Of a stretch of DNA of 34,090 bases, positions 16,749 to 25,764 are shown one piece after another; position 1 is the stretch's first letter, and the number at the start of each line of letters is the position of its first letter. The position numbers and the translations under genes were made by a program. The stretch covers positions 1 to 34,090 of the forward strand of contig NZ_CALIIS010000132.1 in assembly GCF_938017705.1 (NCBI RefSeq). The letters are read 5' to 3'. The notes under the pieces were generated by a model. It made no database searches. It saw only the letters and a list, made by a program, of their open reading frames with translations, and was not told the DNA's origin. The DNA comes from an uncultured Campylobacter sp. GTDB taxonomy: Bacteria; Campylobacterota; Campylobacteria; Campylobacterales; Campylobacteraceae.

Positions 16749-17468
16749 ATGGCTAAATACAATCGCATACTCGTAAAATTTTCGGGTGAAGCGCTAGCGG
16801 GAGAGAACGGCTTTGGGATCGACAGCGAAATTTTAAAATTTATCGCTAAAGAGATCAAGCAGCTCGTAGAGGGCGGCATCGAAGTGGGCATCGTAATCGG
16901 CGGCGGCAACATCATCAGAGGCGTAAGCGCCGCGGCTAGCGGTATCATAAAGCGCACCAGCGGCGATCATATGGGCATGCTAGCCACCGTTATAAACGCA
17001 ATCGCTATGAGAGAAGCGCTCGAATACGCAGGCATGGATGTGCGCGTGCAAAGTGCGATAAAGATGGAAGCGATCTGTGAGACCTTCATCATCGGCCGCG
17101 CCAAAAGGCACCTCGAAAAAGGGCGCGTCGTGATCTTTGCTGCAGGCACCGGAAATCCGTTCTTCACAACCGATACTGCGGGCACTCTCCGCGCAATCGA
17201 GATCGGAGCCGACGCCATCATCAAAGCCACCAAGGTAATGGGGATCTACGACAAAGATCCGCAAAAATTTAAAGACGCCAAATTGCTTTCCAAAGTCACT
17301 TACGACCAGGCTTTGCACGATAATATCAGGGTGATGGACGATACGGCTATCGCGCTTGCCAAAGATAACGCGCTTCCGATCATCGTATGCAATATGTTTA
17401 AAAGCGGAAATTTATACAAAATCGTCGAGGGCGGAGATCTAAGCTCCTGCTCGATCGTAAAAAACTAA
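16749..17468 (+). CDS. pyrH: UMP kinase
   Basis: Phosphorylates UMP to UDP in pyrimidine nucleotide synthesis; hexameric cytoplasmic enzyme of the amino-acid kinase fold. The 239 residues include RILVKFSGEALAG (7-19, phosphate loop Lys), VIGGGNIIRG (51-60), the DHMGMLATVINA helix, AGTGNPFFTTDTAGTLRA (UMP site) and KVMGIYDKDP. AGGAG precedes the ATG. The downstream order pyrH-rpoZ-spoT is the same as in C. jejuni. Confidence 0.98.
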   Translation: MAKYNRILVKFSGEALAGENGFGIDSEILKFIAKEIKQLVEGGIEVGIVIGGGNIIRGVSAAASGIIKRTSGDHMGMLATVINAIAMREALEYAGMDVRVQSAIKMEAICETFIIGRAKRHLEKGRVVIFAAGTGNPFFTTDTAGTLRAIEIGADAIIKATKVMGIYDKDPQKFKDAKLLSKVTYDQALHDNIRVMDDTAIALAKDNALPIIVCNMFKSGNLYKIVEGGDLSSCSIVKN

Positions 17469-17491
17469 AATTTTAAATTTAAGGAGAATTG

Positions 17492-17710
17492 ATGAGAACC
17501 GAACAAATTGTAGCTAAGGCCTTAAAAGTAACGGGCGGAGACCGATATAAGCTATCTTTGATGATAAGTAAACGCGCCGAGCAGCTAGCTGCTGGCGAAC
17601 CTCCGCTGATAGAGAACGTAGATACTCGCAGGATGAAATTTGCCGATATAGCAATCTTGGAACTAGCCGAAGGTAAGATCGCATTAGATGGAATCGTTGA
17701 CAAGGATTAA
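17492..17710 (+). CDS. rpoZ: RNA polymerase omega subunit
   Basis: A 72-residue subunit that helps assemble RNA polymerase. MRTEQIVAKAL is followed by DRYKLSLMISKRAEQLA and the C-terminal AILELAEGKI typical of omega. ATG 17492 is chosen over the preceding TTG because AAGGAG (17481-17486) is optimally spaced from it. The end overlaps spoT by 23 bp. The rpoZ-spoT pairing is widespread; omega takes part in the ppGpp-binding site of polymerase in some bacteria. Confidence 0.95.
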   Translation: MRTEQIVAKALKVTGGDRYKLSLMISKRAEQLAAGEPPLIENVDTRRMKFADIAILELAEGKIALDGIVDKD

Positions 17711-19880
17711 TGATAACTTCTTAGAAAGTCTCATCGACGATGTCGTCGATACCAAAGACATTCAAAGCGCCAAGCAGCTGCTTTATAATCTAAAAGAGCC
17801 CACTCCGCTGCTGGTGGATGCTATAAATTTATGCATCGCTCAGCATGACGGGCAGTTTCGCAAAAGTGGCGAGCCGTATGCGATCCATCCGATTTTGGTA
17901 GCTTGCTTCGTATCTTTTATGGGCGGAGACGACGCGATGGTGATATCTGCGCTACTACACGACGTAGTAGAGGATACAGATTACAGCATCGAGCAGGTTA
18001 GGCAAAGATTCGGCGACGAAGTAGCCAAAATCGTAGAAGGGCTTACTAAAATCGTAAACATCAGGGAGGATAAGCTGGCTCCATCCGGCGATAGCAACGC
18101 CAAGCTTCGCACCACCGCGCTTACCTTCCGCAGGATGCTGATGATCTCCATTAACGATCAGCGCGTCCTAGTCGTAAAGCTCTGCGATAGGCTGCACAAT
18201 ATGCTAACCCTAGACGCACTTCGCCCAGATAAGCAAAAACGTATCGGCGAGGAGACGCTTTTGGTTTACGCGCCAATCGCGCACAGGCTTGGAATTTCAT
18301 CGATCAAAAACGTGCTTGAAGATCTTAGCTTCAAATACGTTATGCCTAAAGAGTATTCGGCGATCGCCGATTACGTCGAGGAGCATAAGCAGCAGCTTCA
18401 GATGAGCTTGAGCAAATTTAGCGAAAAGATCAAAGAGTATATGCTTTCAAACGGCTTTAGCGAGGGCAGCTTTGAGATCCAAAAGCGGATGAAGCACTAC
18501 TACTCGATCTTTTTAAAGATGCAGCGCAAAGGAATTTCGATCGAGGAGGTGCTCGATCTTTTGGCTATCCGCATCATCGTGCAAAAGCCGATGGACTGCT
18601 ACTTGGCTTTGGGCATCATCCATACTAAATTTAATCCGCTGATCTCACGCTTTAAGGATTATATCGCGCTTCCTAAGCAAAACGGATATCAGACAATCCA
18701 CACGACCGTCTTTAATGAAAGCATGATCGTAGAGGTGCAGATCCGCACCTTTGATATGCACAACACCGCGGAATTTGGCGTCGCCGCGCACTGGAAATAT
18801 AAATATAGCGGCTCGATCAATCCGAAGCTTGATTGGCTAAACGACATCGGTATGCAGGAAGAGGACGACGCCAACGCCGAGGATCTTTACGAATATGCTA
18901 AAGACAGCCTCTACGTCGAGGATATCGCCGTGTATTCGCCGAAAGGCGGAATTTTTACATTGCCGCGCGGCGCTACGGCGCTTGATTATGCCTATGAGAT
19001 ACACTCTCAAGTAGGCTTAAAAGCGACCGAGGCCTTTATAAATCGCGTCAAGGTGCCGCTTCTAACGGAGCTTAAAAACGGAGATATCGTTCATATCATC
19101 ACCGGAAGCGAGCCACACTACCGCTGCAGCTGGCTAAGCTCTGTAAAAACGGGCAAGGCACGCGCAACGATAAAGGCATTTTGCAAGCAAAAGATCAGAG
19201 ATATAAATTTTGAAGTAGCGATTAAAATTTTATGCGCGATCTTTACGACGAGCAAGGAGAGCATTCTAAGCTGGCTTGAAAAAGAAAATTTAAGCAAAAA
19301 GATCGGCAAAGCTGCCTATGACTCGGTATTTTTAAAAGACGTCGTAAATGCGCTGAAAAAATACCCGCTCAAAGAGAAATTTTTCAATATGAAATTTCGC
19401 AGCAAGTATGAGATCGAGAAGCAAAAATTTGACAACATCGTGGTGTATTCAAATTTTAAAATCGACGAGGTTGAGTTTGATTACTGCTGCAACCCAAAGC
19501 GTGGCGACGACATCATCGGCTTTCGCAACGGACACGGCGTGACGGTGCATCATAAGCTGTGCGAACGTGCAAGCGAGCTAATCAAAACCGATGAGATGAT
19601 CTTCGTAAAATGGACGCGTAATGCGCCGCACCGCTACAAGATCATATTAAATTTAGAAAACAAGCGCGGCTCGCTGGCGACGTTTTTAAACTATTTAGTC
19701 AAGCTTGAGGTCGATCTGGTGTCGATAAGCCTCAACGAAAATAGCGAAACAACGTCGGATTATTTTGAGATCATCATCGAGCTAAACGAAAATTTAGACT
19801 CCACGGAAATTAAAGATAAACTCAAAAACCGCTTTAAAATCGTGGATTTCGTATCGCTTACGGACGTATATAAAAACTAA
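17688..19880 (+). CDS. spoT: Bifunctional (p)ppGpp synthetase/hydrolase (RelA/SpoT homologue)
   Basis: Stringent-response enzyme of 730 residues. The HD hydrolase domain has H67, HD at 91-92 and ED at 95-96 (LLHDVVEDTD), with KLCDRLHNMLTL near 164-175. The synthetase domain (about 250-375) has KRMKHYYSIFLKMQRKG and RFKDYIALPKQNGYQTIHTT. A TGS domain follows (VYSPKGGIFTLPRGATALDY), then a C-terminal ACT domain (last 75 residues). Both catalytic cores look intact, so this is likely the single long RSH enzyme of the genome. ATG 17688 lies inside rpoZ without a clear Shine-Dalgarno; TTG 17697 is an alternative start three codons further on. Confidence 0.96.
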   Translation: MESLTRINDNFLESLIDDVVDTKDIQSAKQLLYNLKEPTPLLVDAINLCIAQHDGQFRKSGEPYAIHPILVACFVSFMGGDDAMVISALLHDVVEDTDYSIEQVRQRFGDEVAKIVEGLTKIVNIREDKLAPSGDSNAKLRTTALTFRRMLMISINDQRVLVVKLCDRLHNMLTLDALRPDKQKRIGEETLLVYAPIAHRLGISSIKNVLEDLSFKYVMPKEYSAIADYVEEHKQQLQMSLSKFSEKIKEYMLSNGFSEGSFEIQKRMKHYYSIFLKMQRKGISIEEVLDLLAIRIIVQKPMDCYLALGIIHTKFNPLISRFKDYIALPKQNGYQTIHTTVFNESMIVEVQIRTFDMHNTAEFGVAAHWKYKYSGSINPKLDWLNDIGMQEEDDANAEDLYEYAKDSLYVEDIAVYSPKGGIFTLPRGATALDYAYEIHSQVGLKATEAFINRVKVPLLTELKNGDIVHIITGSEPHYRCSWLSSVKTGKARATIKAFCKQKIRDINFEVAIKILCAIFTTSKESILSWLEKENLSKKIGKAAYDSVFLKDVVNALKKYPLKEKFFNMKFRSKYEIEKQKFDNIVVYSNFKIDEVEFDYCCNPKRGDDIIGFRNGHGVTVHHKLCERASELIKTDEMIFVKWTRNAPHRYKIILNLENKRGSLATFLNYLVKLEVDLVSISLNENSETTSDYFEIIIELNENLDSTEIKDKLKNRFKIVDFVSLTDVYKN

Positions 19881-19894
19881 ATAAGGGAGAGCAA

Positions 19895-21100
19895 ATGGCT
19901 GACATTCAAGGCATTATGGAAAATTTCAAGCGCGGTGTCGCGGAGATCATCGGCGAAGAACAGATCGAGGCACTGATTAGGCGCTATTACGACAGCGGCG
20001 AGGTCTTTTACGTCAAAATCGGCATGGATCCCACTGCTGCGGATCTACACCTAGGACACGCCGTCGTGCTAAATAAGCTTGCATTTTTGCAAAACCACGG
20101 CGCGATCGTGCAGTTTCTAATCGGCGATTTTACCGCTCAAATCGGCGATCCTACGGGCAAGAGCGAGACTCGCAAAAAGCTAGCGCGCGAAGTCGTGCTT
20201 CAAAACGCCAAAACCTACGAGCAGCAGGTCTTTAAAATTTTAAATCCCGCAAAAACTAAGGTGATGTTTAACTCCGAATGGACCAACCGCCTGGGTGCTA
20301 GCGGTATGATCGAGCTATCAAGCACTTTCAATGTTGCCAGGATGCTCGAGCGCGACGACTTCGAGAAGCGCTACAAGGCAGAGCAGCCGATCAGCATCAG
20401 CGAGTTTATGTATCCGCTACTGCAGGGATACGACAGCGTTTGCATGAAATGCGATATAGAATTCGGCGGTACCGATCAGAAATTTAATCTTTTAATGGGT
20501 CGCCAGCTGCAAAGAATTTATGATGTCGGCAAAGAACAAAGCGTCGTGATGATGCCGCTTTTAGTAGGTACCGACGGCACGAATAAAATGAGCAAGAGCC
20601 TTGGCAACTACATCGGCGTAACCGATACGCCTCATGATATGTACGGCAAGGTGATGAGTATCAGCGATGCGTTAATGTGGGATTGGTATAATCTGCTAAG
20701 CCAAAAAAGTAGCGAAGATATTGAGCTAATAAAAGGCTTCGTGGCGGATGGCTCGATCCATCCTAAGGCGGTTAAGGAGGAGCTTGCCTCCGAGATCGTA
20801 ACGCAATTTTACGACGAAAATACCGCCTTTGAGGCCAAGCAGGAATTTGACCGCGTCCACGGTGCTGGCGAGCTCCCTAGCGAGATCAAGGAATATCACG
20901 TAAGCTCGCCTGCATGGATCGTAAAAGCGCTAATTAGCTGCAAGCTTGCCGTCTCTAGCTCGGATGCGCGCAGGCTGATAAAATCAAACGCCGTCAGTAT
21001 CGATCAAAATAAAATTTTAGATGAGCAGCTTCAGCTTAGTTCGGGCGAATATACACTCCAAGTAGGGAAGAAAAAATTCGCTAAATTAAAGGTGGATTAA
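19895..21100 (+). CDS. tyrS: Tyrosyl-tRNA synthetase
   Basis: Class I synthetase charging tRNA-Tyr, 401 residues. HLGH (52-55) and KMSKS (231-235) are the ATP signatures; IGDFTAQIGDPTGKS (76-90) and FGGTDQKFN (190-198) line the tyrosine site; a C-terminal S4 domain starts near SSSDARRLIKSNAVSID. AGGGAGAG stands well placed before ATG 19895. The stop overlaps the next ATG by one base (TAATG). Confidence 0.97.
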   Translation: MADIQGIMENFKRGVAEIIGEEQIEALIRRYYDSGEVFYVKIGMDPTAADLHLGHAVVLNKLAFLQNHGAIVQFLIGDFTAQIGDPTGKSETRKKLAREVVLQNAKTYEQQVFKILNPAKTKVMFNSEWTNRLGASGMIELSSTFNVARMLERDDFEKRYKAEQPISISEFMYPLLQGYDSVCMKCDIEFGGTDQKFNLLMGRQLQRIYDVGKEQSVVMMPLLVGTDGTNKMSKSLGNYIGVTDTPHDMYGKVMSISDALMWDWYNLLSQKSSEDIELIKGFVADGSIHPKAVKEELASEIVTQFYDENTAFEAKQEFDRVHGAGELPSEIKEYHVSSPAWIVKALISCKLAVSSSDARRLIKSNAVSIDQNKILDEQLQLSSGEYTLQVGKKKFAKLKVD

Positions 21101-22188
21101 TGAGTATAAAAATAGGCAAACACGAGATTGCACACCCGATAATTCAAGGCGGCATGGGACTTGGTATCAGCTGGGACAAGCTAGCCGGCAATGTCAGCCT
21201 AAACGGCTGTCTAGGCGTCATTAGCTCGGTCGGCACCGGCTATTACGAAAATCTTAAATTTGCCAAAAAATCGCTCGAGGGCAGACCCTATACGAGCGAG
21301 AATTTTTATAGCAAAGAGGCGCTTTTTATCATCGTGCAAAATGCCCGTAAAATTTGCGGCAATGCGCCTTTGGGGATGAACGTAATGTGTGCGGCGAACG
21401 ACTACGAGCGCATCGTGCGCGACACGTGTGAGGCAGGCATCGACGTTATCATTAGCGGCGCGGGACTTCCTACCAATCTGCCGGAATTTACGGCAGATTT
21501 CCCGGACATCGCGCTCGTGCCTATCGTCTCATCCGCCAAGGCCCTTAAGATCATCGCCAAGCGCTGGAAGCAGCGCTACGACAGAATTCCCGACGCCGTA
21601 GTGCTCGAAGGCCCTCTTAGCGGCGGACATCAGGGCTTTACCTACGAGCAGTGCGGCGATCCAGCGTTTGCGCTGGATAATCTAATCCCGCAAGTAAAAG
21701 CAGAAATCTCGCAATGGGGTAGCTTCCCGCTATTTGTCGCAGGCGGAATTTGGGATAAGACCGACATCGATCGCGTAAAAGCCCTAGGCGCCGACGGCGT
21801 GCAGATGGGCACGCGCTTCATCGGTACCTTTGAATGCGACGCCGCGGAGGAATTTAAACAGGTACTTCTTAACGCCAAAAAAGAGGACATCGAGCTTCTA
21901 AAATCGCCCGTAGGCTATCCCGCGCGCGGCATTCATACTAATCTGCAAGATATGATCGCCGCAGGCACGGCGCCTAAGATCCGCTGTATCAGCAACTGCG
22001 TAAGCCCTTGCGAGCGCGGCAAAGGCGCTAATGCCGTAGGATACTGCATCGCCGACCGCCTAAGCGACGCGTATCTGGGTAAAACGCAAAGCGGTCTGTT
22101 TTTTACCGGTGCGAACGGATGGCGATTAAACGAGATAATATCCGTGAAGGAATTGATAGAAAAACTTATAAATGGCGAAGATAGTTAA
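21100..22188 (+). CDS. Nitronate monooxygenase / FabK-like FMN enzyme
   Basis: TIM-barrel flavoprotein of 362 residues, counterpart of C. jejuni Cj1270c. The N-terminal HPIIQGGMGLGISWDKLAG binds FMN; GGHQG (175-179) carries the catalytic-type His of class I nitronate monooxygenases; VAGGIWD (213-219) and GADGVQMGTRF (230-240) form the phosphate-binding loops. Cysteines C296, C300, C304 and C316 lie in a C-terminal CISNCVSPC...YCIADRL region seen in related proteins. It oxidises nitronates or acts as an enoyl-ACP reductase II relative; the sequence does not separate these with certainty, but GGHQG favours the former. It overlaps tyrS by 1 bp and amiA by 17 bp. Confidence 0.85.
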   Translation: MSIKIGKHEIAHPIIQGGMGLGISWDKLAGNVSLNGCLGVISSVGTGYYENLKFAKKSLEGRPYTSENFYSKEALFIIVQNARKICGNAPLGMNVMCAANDYERIVRDTCEAGIDVIISGAGLPTNLPEFTADFPDIALVPIVSSAKALKIIAKRWKQRYDRIPDAVVLEGPLSGGHQGFTYEQCGDPAFALDNLIPQVKAEISQWGSFPLFVAGGIWDKTDIDRVKALGADGVQMGTRFIGTFECDAAEEFKQVLLNAKKEDIELLKSPVGYPARGIHTNLQDMIAAGTAPKIRCISNCVSPCERGKGANAVGYCIADRLSDAYLGKTQSGLFFTGANGWRLNEIISVKELIEKLINGEDS

Positions 22189-23971
22189 AATTTTTCTAAT
22201 CGCAGCTTTTAGCTGCGTATTGGCGTTTGGAGCTTCGAGCGAGGCGTTTTTTGCGAAATTCGACAAGGATTTCATCGTAGCGACGCCGAATTATAAGCGC
22301 TCGCTGCACAAAGAGCTAAAATCGCTCTACCAAGGCGCGTCCGATAAAGAGGTCCGCATCAAAGCGCTAAAAAGGCTGGTTTACAGCTCGAAAAATTTAG
22401 GACTCGACTCCTCGCCTTATGAATCTGCGCTAGCCAAATTACAGGGCAAAGCAAGCGATAGCAGCACGAATTCTAAAAAGCTCAAAGATGAAAACGCAAA
22501 AAATTCCAAAAGCTCGGACGAGAAAAACGCTTCAAATTTAGCGCATAGCCCCAAAGCCTCCGCCTCTAAAAATTCTAAGAATTCAAAAAATTCCACTTTC
22601 AAAAACCTTAAAAAAACGCGCGCGCCAGAAGAAGCCGATCTAAGCTCGCTATCTAGCGAGGATCTGGAGTTTTTACGCTCGACTAGACCTCACGACGCGG
22701 ACGAGGTCGTAGACGTCCAAGAGGACGATGGCGGCGAGGACGCAATCGCGCAAAACGAGGATGAGGAGGTTGCGGATCAAAGCAGTGAGCTTAGAAAAAG
22801 CAGTGTCAAAAAAGCGGACAAAAACGCCCAACTTACTCTAAATTCTCTGCGCGGCGATAAAAACGAGATCGTACTTGAGTTCAACCGCGATCTAAGGCAG
22901 AGCGATTATAAGGATTTTACCATCGCGAGCAACGATCACTTTCGCTTCGTGCTCGATTTTAGCGCGCGCCAAAAGTCGCACAATACGCGGCTAAAAGATA
23001 GCTTCGTGGGCGAAGTGCGTATCTCACAGTATAACGACAAGACCGTACGCATTGTACTTAGTAATCCGAAAGAATTCAACGCAAACGTAGAAATTAACGG
23101 CAATATGATGATTTTAAGTACGGCTGAAGGCTTAAAAGCCGCAAAAGCGGCGCGAGCAGAAAAAAACAAGGATCAAAAATCAGGGCGCAAGCACGGACGC
23201 GAGCAAGATAGCGAGCCGCAAATCAGCACGATAGAGAAATCAGGGGGCGCCAAATCGACCTCCGTGGCCGCCGGTAAAATTTATAAATCCACCAAGGGCA
23301 AACTCATCGTAATCGACCCCGGTCACGGCGGCAGCGATTCGGGCGCCGTCGGAAACGGGCTAAAGGAAAAAAACGTCGTGCTAGCCACATCCAAAAAGCT
23401 CGGCGCGCTGCTTACCAAGCGCGGATACAAGGTGCTTTATACGCGCAGCACCGACGTTTTTATAAATCTACGATCGCGTACCGCTTTCGCCGCTAAAAGA
23501 AATGCTGATATGTTTATTTCGATCCACGCAAATGCCGCTCCTAACGCTAGCTCAGCACTTAAAATGAGCGGCGTGGAGACCTTTTTCTTAAGCCCGGCTA
23601 GAAGCGAACGCAGTAAAAACGCCGCCGCGCTCGAAAACAGGGGCGATTTGGAGGATATGAATACCTTCTCGAAGCAGACCTTCCTAAATTTCTTAAATCG
23701 CGAGAAGATAATCTCTTCAAACAAGCTCGCCATCGATATTCAAAGCTATATGCTAAGCTCGGTCAAAAAAAGCTTCGCGAGCAAGGACGGCGGCGTGCGC
23801 GAGGCGCCGTTTTGGGTGCTGGTAGGAGCTACGATGCCCGCGGTACTCGTGGAGATCGGCTACATCACGCACCCGGATGAGGGTAAAAATTTAGGCAAAA
23901 GCGCCTATCAAGATCGCATCGCCCAGGGTATCGCAAACGGCGTGGACGCGTACTTTCAGAAAAACAAGTGA
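22172..23971 (+). CDS. amiA: N-acetylmuramoyl-L-alanine amidase (Amidase_3), AmiA/AmiC type
   Basis: Periplasmic zinc amidase that removes stem peptides from peptidoglycan and splits daughter cells. The 599 residues comprise a signal peptide (1-20), a helical region (25-92), a charged Ser/Asn/Lys linker (95-220) with KNSKNSKNS, an AMIN-like beta domain (about 220-318), a second basic linker and Amidase_3 (378-595). Zinc ligands are H385 in DPGHGG, H452 in ISIHAN, and the Glu residues E399 and E561 in VLVEIGY. A block around 525-545 may be the autoinhibitory helix that EnvC-type activators displace; that is inference. The partner EnvC and FtsEX lie 8-10 kb downstream in this window. Confidence 0.94.
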   Translation: MAKIVKIFLIAAFSCVLAFGASSEAFFAKFDKDFIVATPNYKRSLHKELKSLYQGASDKEVRIKALKRLVYSSKNLGLDSSPYESALAKLQGKASDSSTNSKKLKDENAKNSKSSDEKNASNLAHSPKASASKNSKNSKNSTFKNLKKTRAPEEADLSSLSSEDLEFLRSTRPHDADEVVDVQEDDGGEDAIAQNEDEEVADQSSELRKSSVKKADKNAQLTLNSLRGDKNEIVLEFNRDLRQSDYKDFTIASNDHFRFVLDFSARQKSHNTRLKDSFVGEVRISQYNDKTVRIVLSNPKEFNANVEINGNMMILSTAEGLKAAKAARAEKNKDQKSGRKHGREQDSEPQISTIEKSGGAKSTSVAAGKIYKSTKGKLIVIDPGHGGSDSGAVGNGLKEKNVVLATSKKLGALLTKRGYKVLYTRSTDVFINLRSRTAFAAKRNADMFISIHANAAPNASSALKMSGVETFFLSPARSERSKNAAALENRGDLEDMNTFSKQTFLNFLNREKIISSNKLAIDIQSYMLSSVKKSFASKDGGVREAPFWVLVGATMPAVLVEIGYITHPDEGKNLGKSAYQDRIAQGIANGVDAYFQKNK

Positions 23972-24640
23972 TGAAATTTTACGCGCCGCGCATTTTTGCA
24001 AGCGAGATGAATTTTATTTCGGCGCGAGATTTGCTCCGCAGATAAATTTTAGCTGGCGCGATAGCTCTTGCGGATAAACAGAGCGCAGAGGCAGTAAATT
24101 TAAAATTTTAAAGCCCGCCGCGCTAAATTTAAAACAAAACGTGCGACGCTTGGGTGCAAAATTCGCTCGCGTGCAAAATATTTACTACGAGCAGGTAAAT
24201 GTTACGGAGCGTCTTGCGGCGCCACGAGCTAGGGATATATACAGCTTAGGCGCGGAATTTTAGCGCAGCTCGGCGTAAAATTTTTAAACGTGGACTTGGC
24301 GCTACTTGCTCAGCAGAGTGCGGCTGGCGGTAAAATTTACCGACAGAATCACATTTAAGCCGCGCGAAAAATAGCGATTTTGTCGCGCCTAATGCGAATC
24401 GTGTTTCAAACCGCGTCCGCGCAATTAGGATTGCGTTTAAGTTATGAGCGTGTATATCGCGCCAGTCGCGCTTAAAACAGCACGGTCGCGCCCTAAAATT
24501 TCACGCCATGTTCGCAGAGCGGCGATATTTACATAATGCCGCGAACGCGATAGTTGCAACGCGCCGATGCCTGCGCCGTATTCGATGAATGCGCGCAACC
24601 GAATCGGTAAATTTAAAGATAAAATTTAAAAAGGTCTGAA
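23972..24640. other. 669-bp spacer without a convincing gene
   Basis: The stretch between amiA and the next membrane-protein gene shows no long conserved frame on either strand. A 24-codon frame starts at 23971 with an ATGA overlap to the amiA stop and ends at 24045; it may be chance or a remnant. The rest alternates GCGC-rich and AAATTT-rich bits, with about 13 RAATTY words by eye. No tRNA, clear hairpin terminator or insertion-sequence end was found. AAAAAGG near 24630 is the ribosome-binding site of the 24641 gene, and a promoter for it should lie just upstream. Confidence 0.6.
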
Positions 24641-25336
24641 ATGAAAAAAATCGTATTTTTGATCCTGCTTTTCGCAGCCGTCGCGCTCGCACTCTACGTC
24701 ACTTCGCGCGTAAATCCAAATCTTTTCGCCGAAATCAAAATCCTAGGCGCACTGCTAAACGCCACGATATTCGGCGTCGCGCTCATCGCCTTAGCGATCG
24801 GCGAGAAAGAGCTCGTGCGCTTTCCGTTTCTTACCGCCTCGCTGCTGGCGCTGTTTTCGGGGCTGGTAGAGGGCGTGCTGCTCTTTGAAAACCGCTACTA
24901 CATCGCGATCACCGCAGTAGCGTTCGTCGCCTTCGTCTTTTATCTGCAGATCAGACACAAAAGATTTTCAAATAAAATTTATAAAAATTCTGCGGACGAG
25001 CGCTCTAAAAATTTAAATGAGGACGCAAATTTAAAAGACGCGGATTTCGGCAGGGCAAAAGAGGCGCAGGAGCCGCAAAGCAAAGACGCTGCGGCGGATG
25101 AAATTTTAAACTTTAAAAGCGGCGGCGAAATTTCAAATTCTCAAAGCGAGGATGAAATTTTAAACTCCAGTGGCGATCTCGGTGAAAATTTCGCAAACGG
25201 CGCCAATGAAAATTCCGACGAAAATTTTAAAATTTCAAACGGTAGCGCGGGTGAAGGCGGCGCGGGCGAAAATTCCGCGCAAAATTTCAATCAAGGCGCT
25301 GAAAATTCCGCGCCCGATGCAAGGTGCGATAGATGA
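24641..25336 (+). CDS. Unrecognised membrane protein with Asn/Glu-rich tail
   Basis: A 231-residue protein I do not recognise. The N-terminal half has four hydrophobic segments (about 4-20, 33-54, 62-80, 87-103), then IRHKR, a positive stop placing the tail in the cytoplasm. Residues 113-231 are low-complexity, rich in Asn, Glu, Ser, Gly and Ala, with repeated DEILN and GEN units. AAAAAGG precedes the ATG. It overlaps the next membrane-protein gene by ATGA, so the two may form a pair. The first half may be the whole functional part, the tail being one of the RAATTY-rich expansions seen elsewhere here. Confidence 0.7.
   Translation: MKKIVFLILLFAAVALALYVTSRVNPNLFAEIKILGALLNATIFGVALIALAIGEKELVRFPFLTASLLALFSGLVEGVLLFENRYYIAITAVAFVAFVFYLQIRHKRFSNKIYKNSADERSKNLNEDANLKDADFGRAKEAQEPQSKDAAADEILNFKSGGEISNSQSEDEILNSSGDLGENFANGANENSDENFKISNGSAGEGGAGENSAQNFNQGAENSAPDARCDR
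24977..25333 (+). repeat. RAATTY-rich tract in tail of membrane-protein gene
   Basis: About 357 bp with about 15 RAATTY words by eye. The recurrent unit GATGAAATTTTAAA is read as DEILN, and GAAAATT(T/C) as ENF or ENS. The core is the same as in the folC tract but sits in a different codon phase. Confidence 0.7.
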
Positions 25337-25659
25337 TCAAATCCGCGCTGATCGCGCTTGTGGTGATATTTTTACTGCTTTTAAATTTAGCCAATCTTTT
25401 CGGAATGATAGGCCTAAGCGGGCCGGTGCCTGCGATGATCTGGTTTGCGATCAGCTTCTGCGGGGTTTTTTACCTATACAAATTTTGCGGTGCAAAGCCC
25501 GTCACGGCGCGGATCGGGATCTTTGCCGTAGCCTTCGTGGGCGGATTTTTCACGAGCGTTTTGTACTACGGATTTTTTAATTCGCAAACTTTGGAATTTG
25601 CCTTTACATACGCCTTTTTCGCGGTGGTTTTTACGCTCGGTATAGGCGTGATTTTGTAG
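25333..25659 (+). CDS. Small four-helix membrane protein, unknown
   Basis: A 108-residue, very hydrophobic protein with four predicted spans (about 4-24, 31-49, 60-80, 88-107) and short loops; the only clearly polar stretch is around CGAKPVTARIG (52-62). It is coupled to the preceding gene by ATGA. I cannot assign a family. The pair lies at the junction of two conserved blocks, between amiA and mrdB. Confidence 0.65.
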   Translation: MIKSALIALVVIFLLLLNLANLFGMIGLSGPVPAMIWFAISFCGVFYLYKFCGAKPVTARIGIFAVAFVGGFFTSVLYYGFFNSQTLEFAFTYAFFAVVFTLGIGVIL

Positions 25660-25764
25660 CGAGCTTTAAAATTTAGCCCGCTGCTTCAAATTTCACCGCC
25701 GACTTAAAAACAAGTCTCGCTCGATTTTGTAGAATTTCAAAATTTACCCGTGCGAACGCTAAAT
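25660..25764. other. Short convergent spacer
   Basis: Intergenic gap where the plus-strand membrane-protein gene and minus-strand mrdB converge. It contains several AAATTT words and only a weak 5-bp stem GACTT/AAGTC without a following T-run, so I cannot call a terminator. Confidence 0.5.

Noticed and set aside
24501..24692. Minus-strand 63-codon frame in the spacer
   Set aside because: It overlaps the start of the 24641 membrane-protein gene, is Arg-rich and has no ribosome-binding site.
25660..25764. Bidirectional terminator between the converging genes
   Set aside because: Only a 5-bp stem without a T-run was found.
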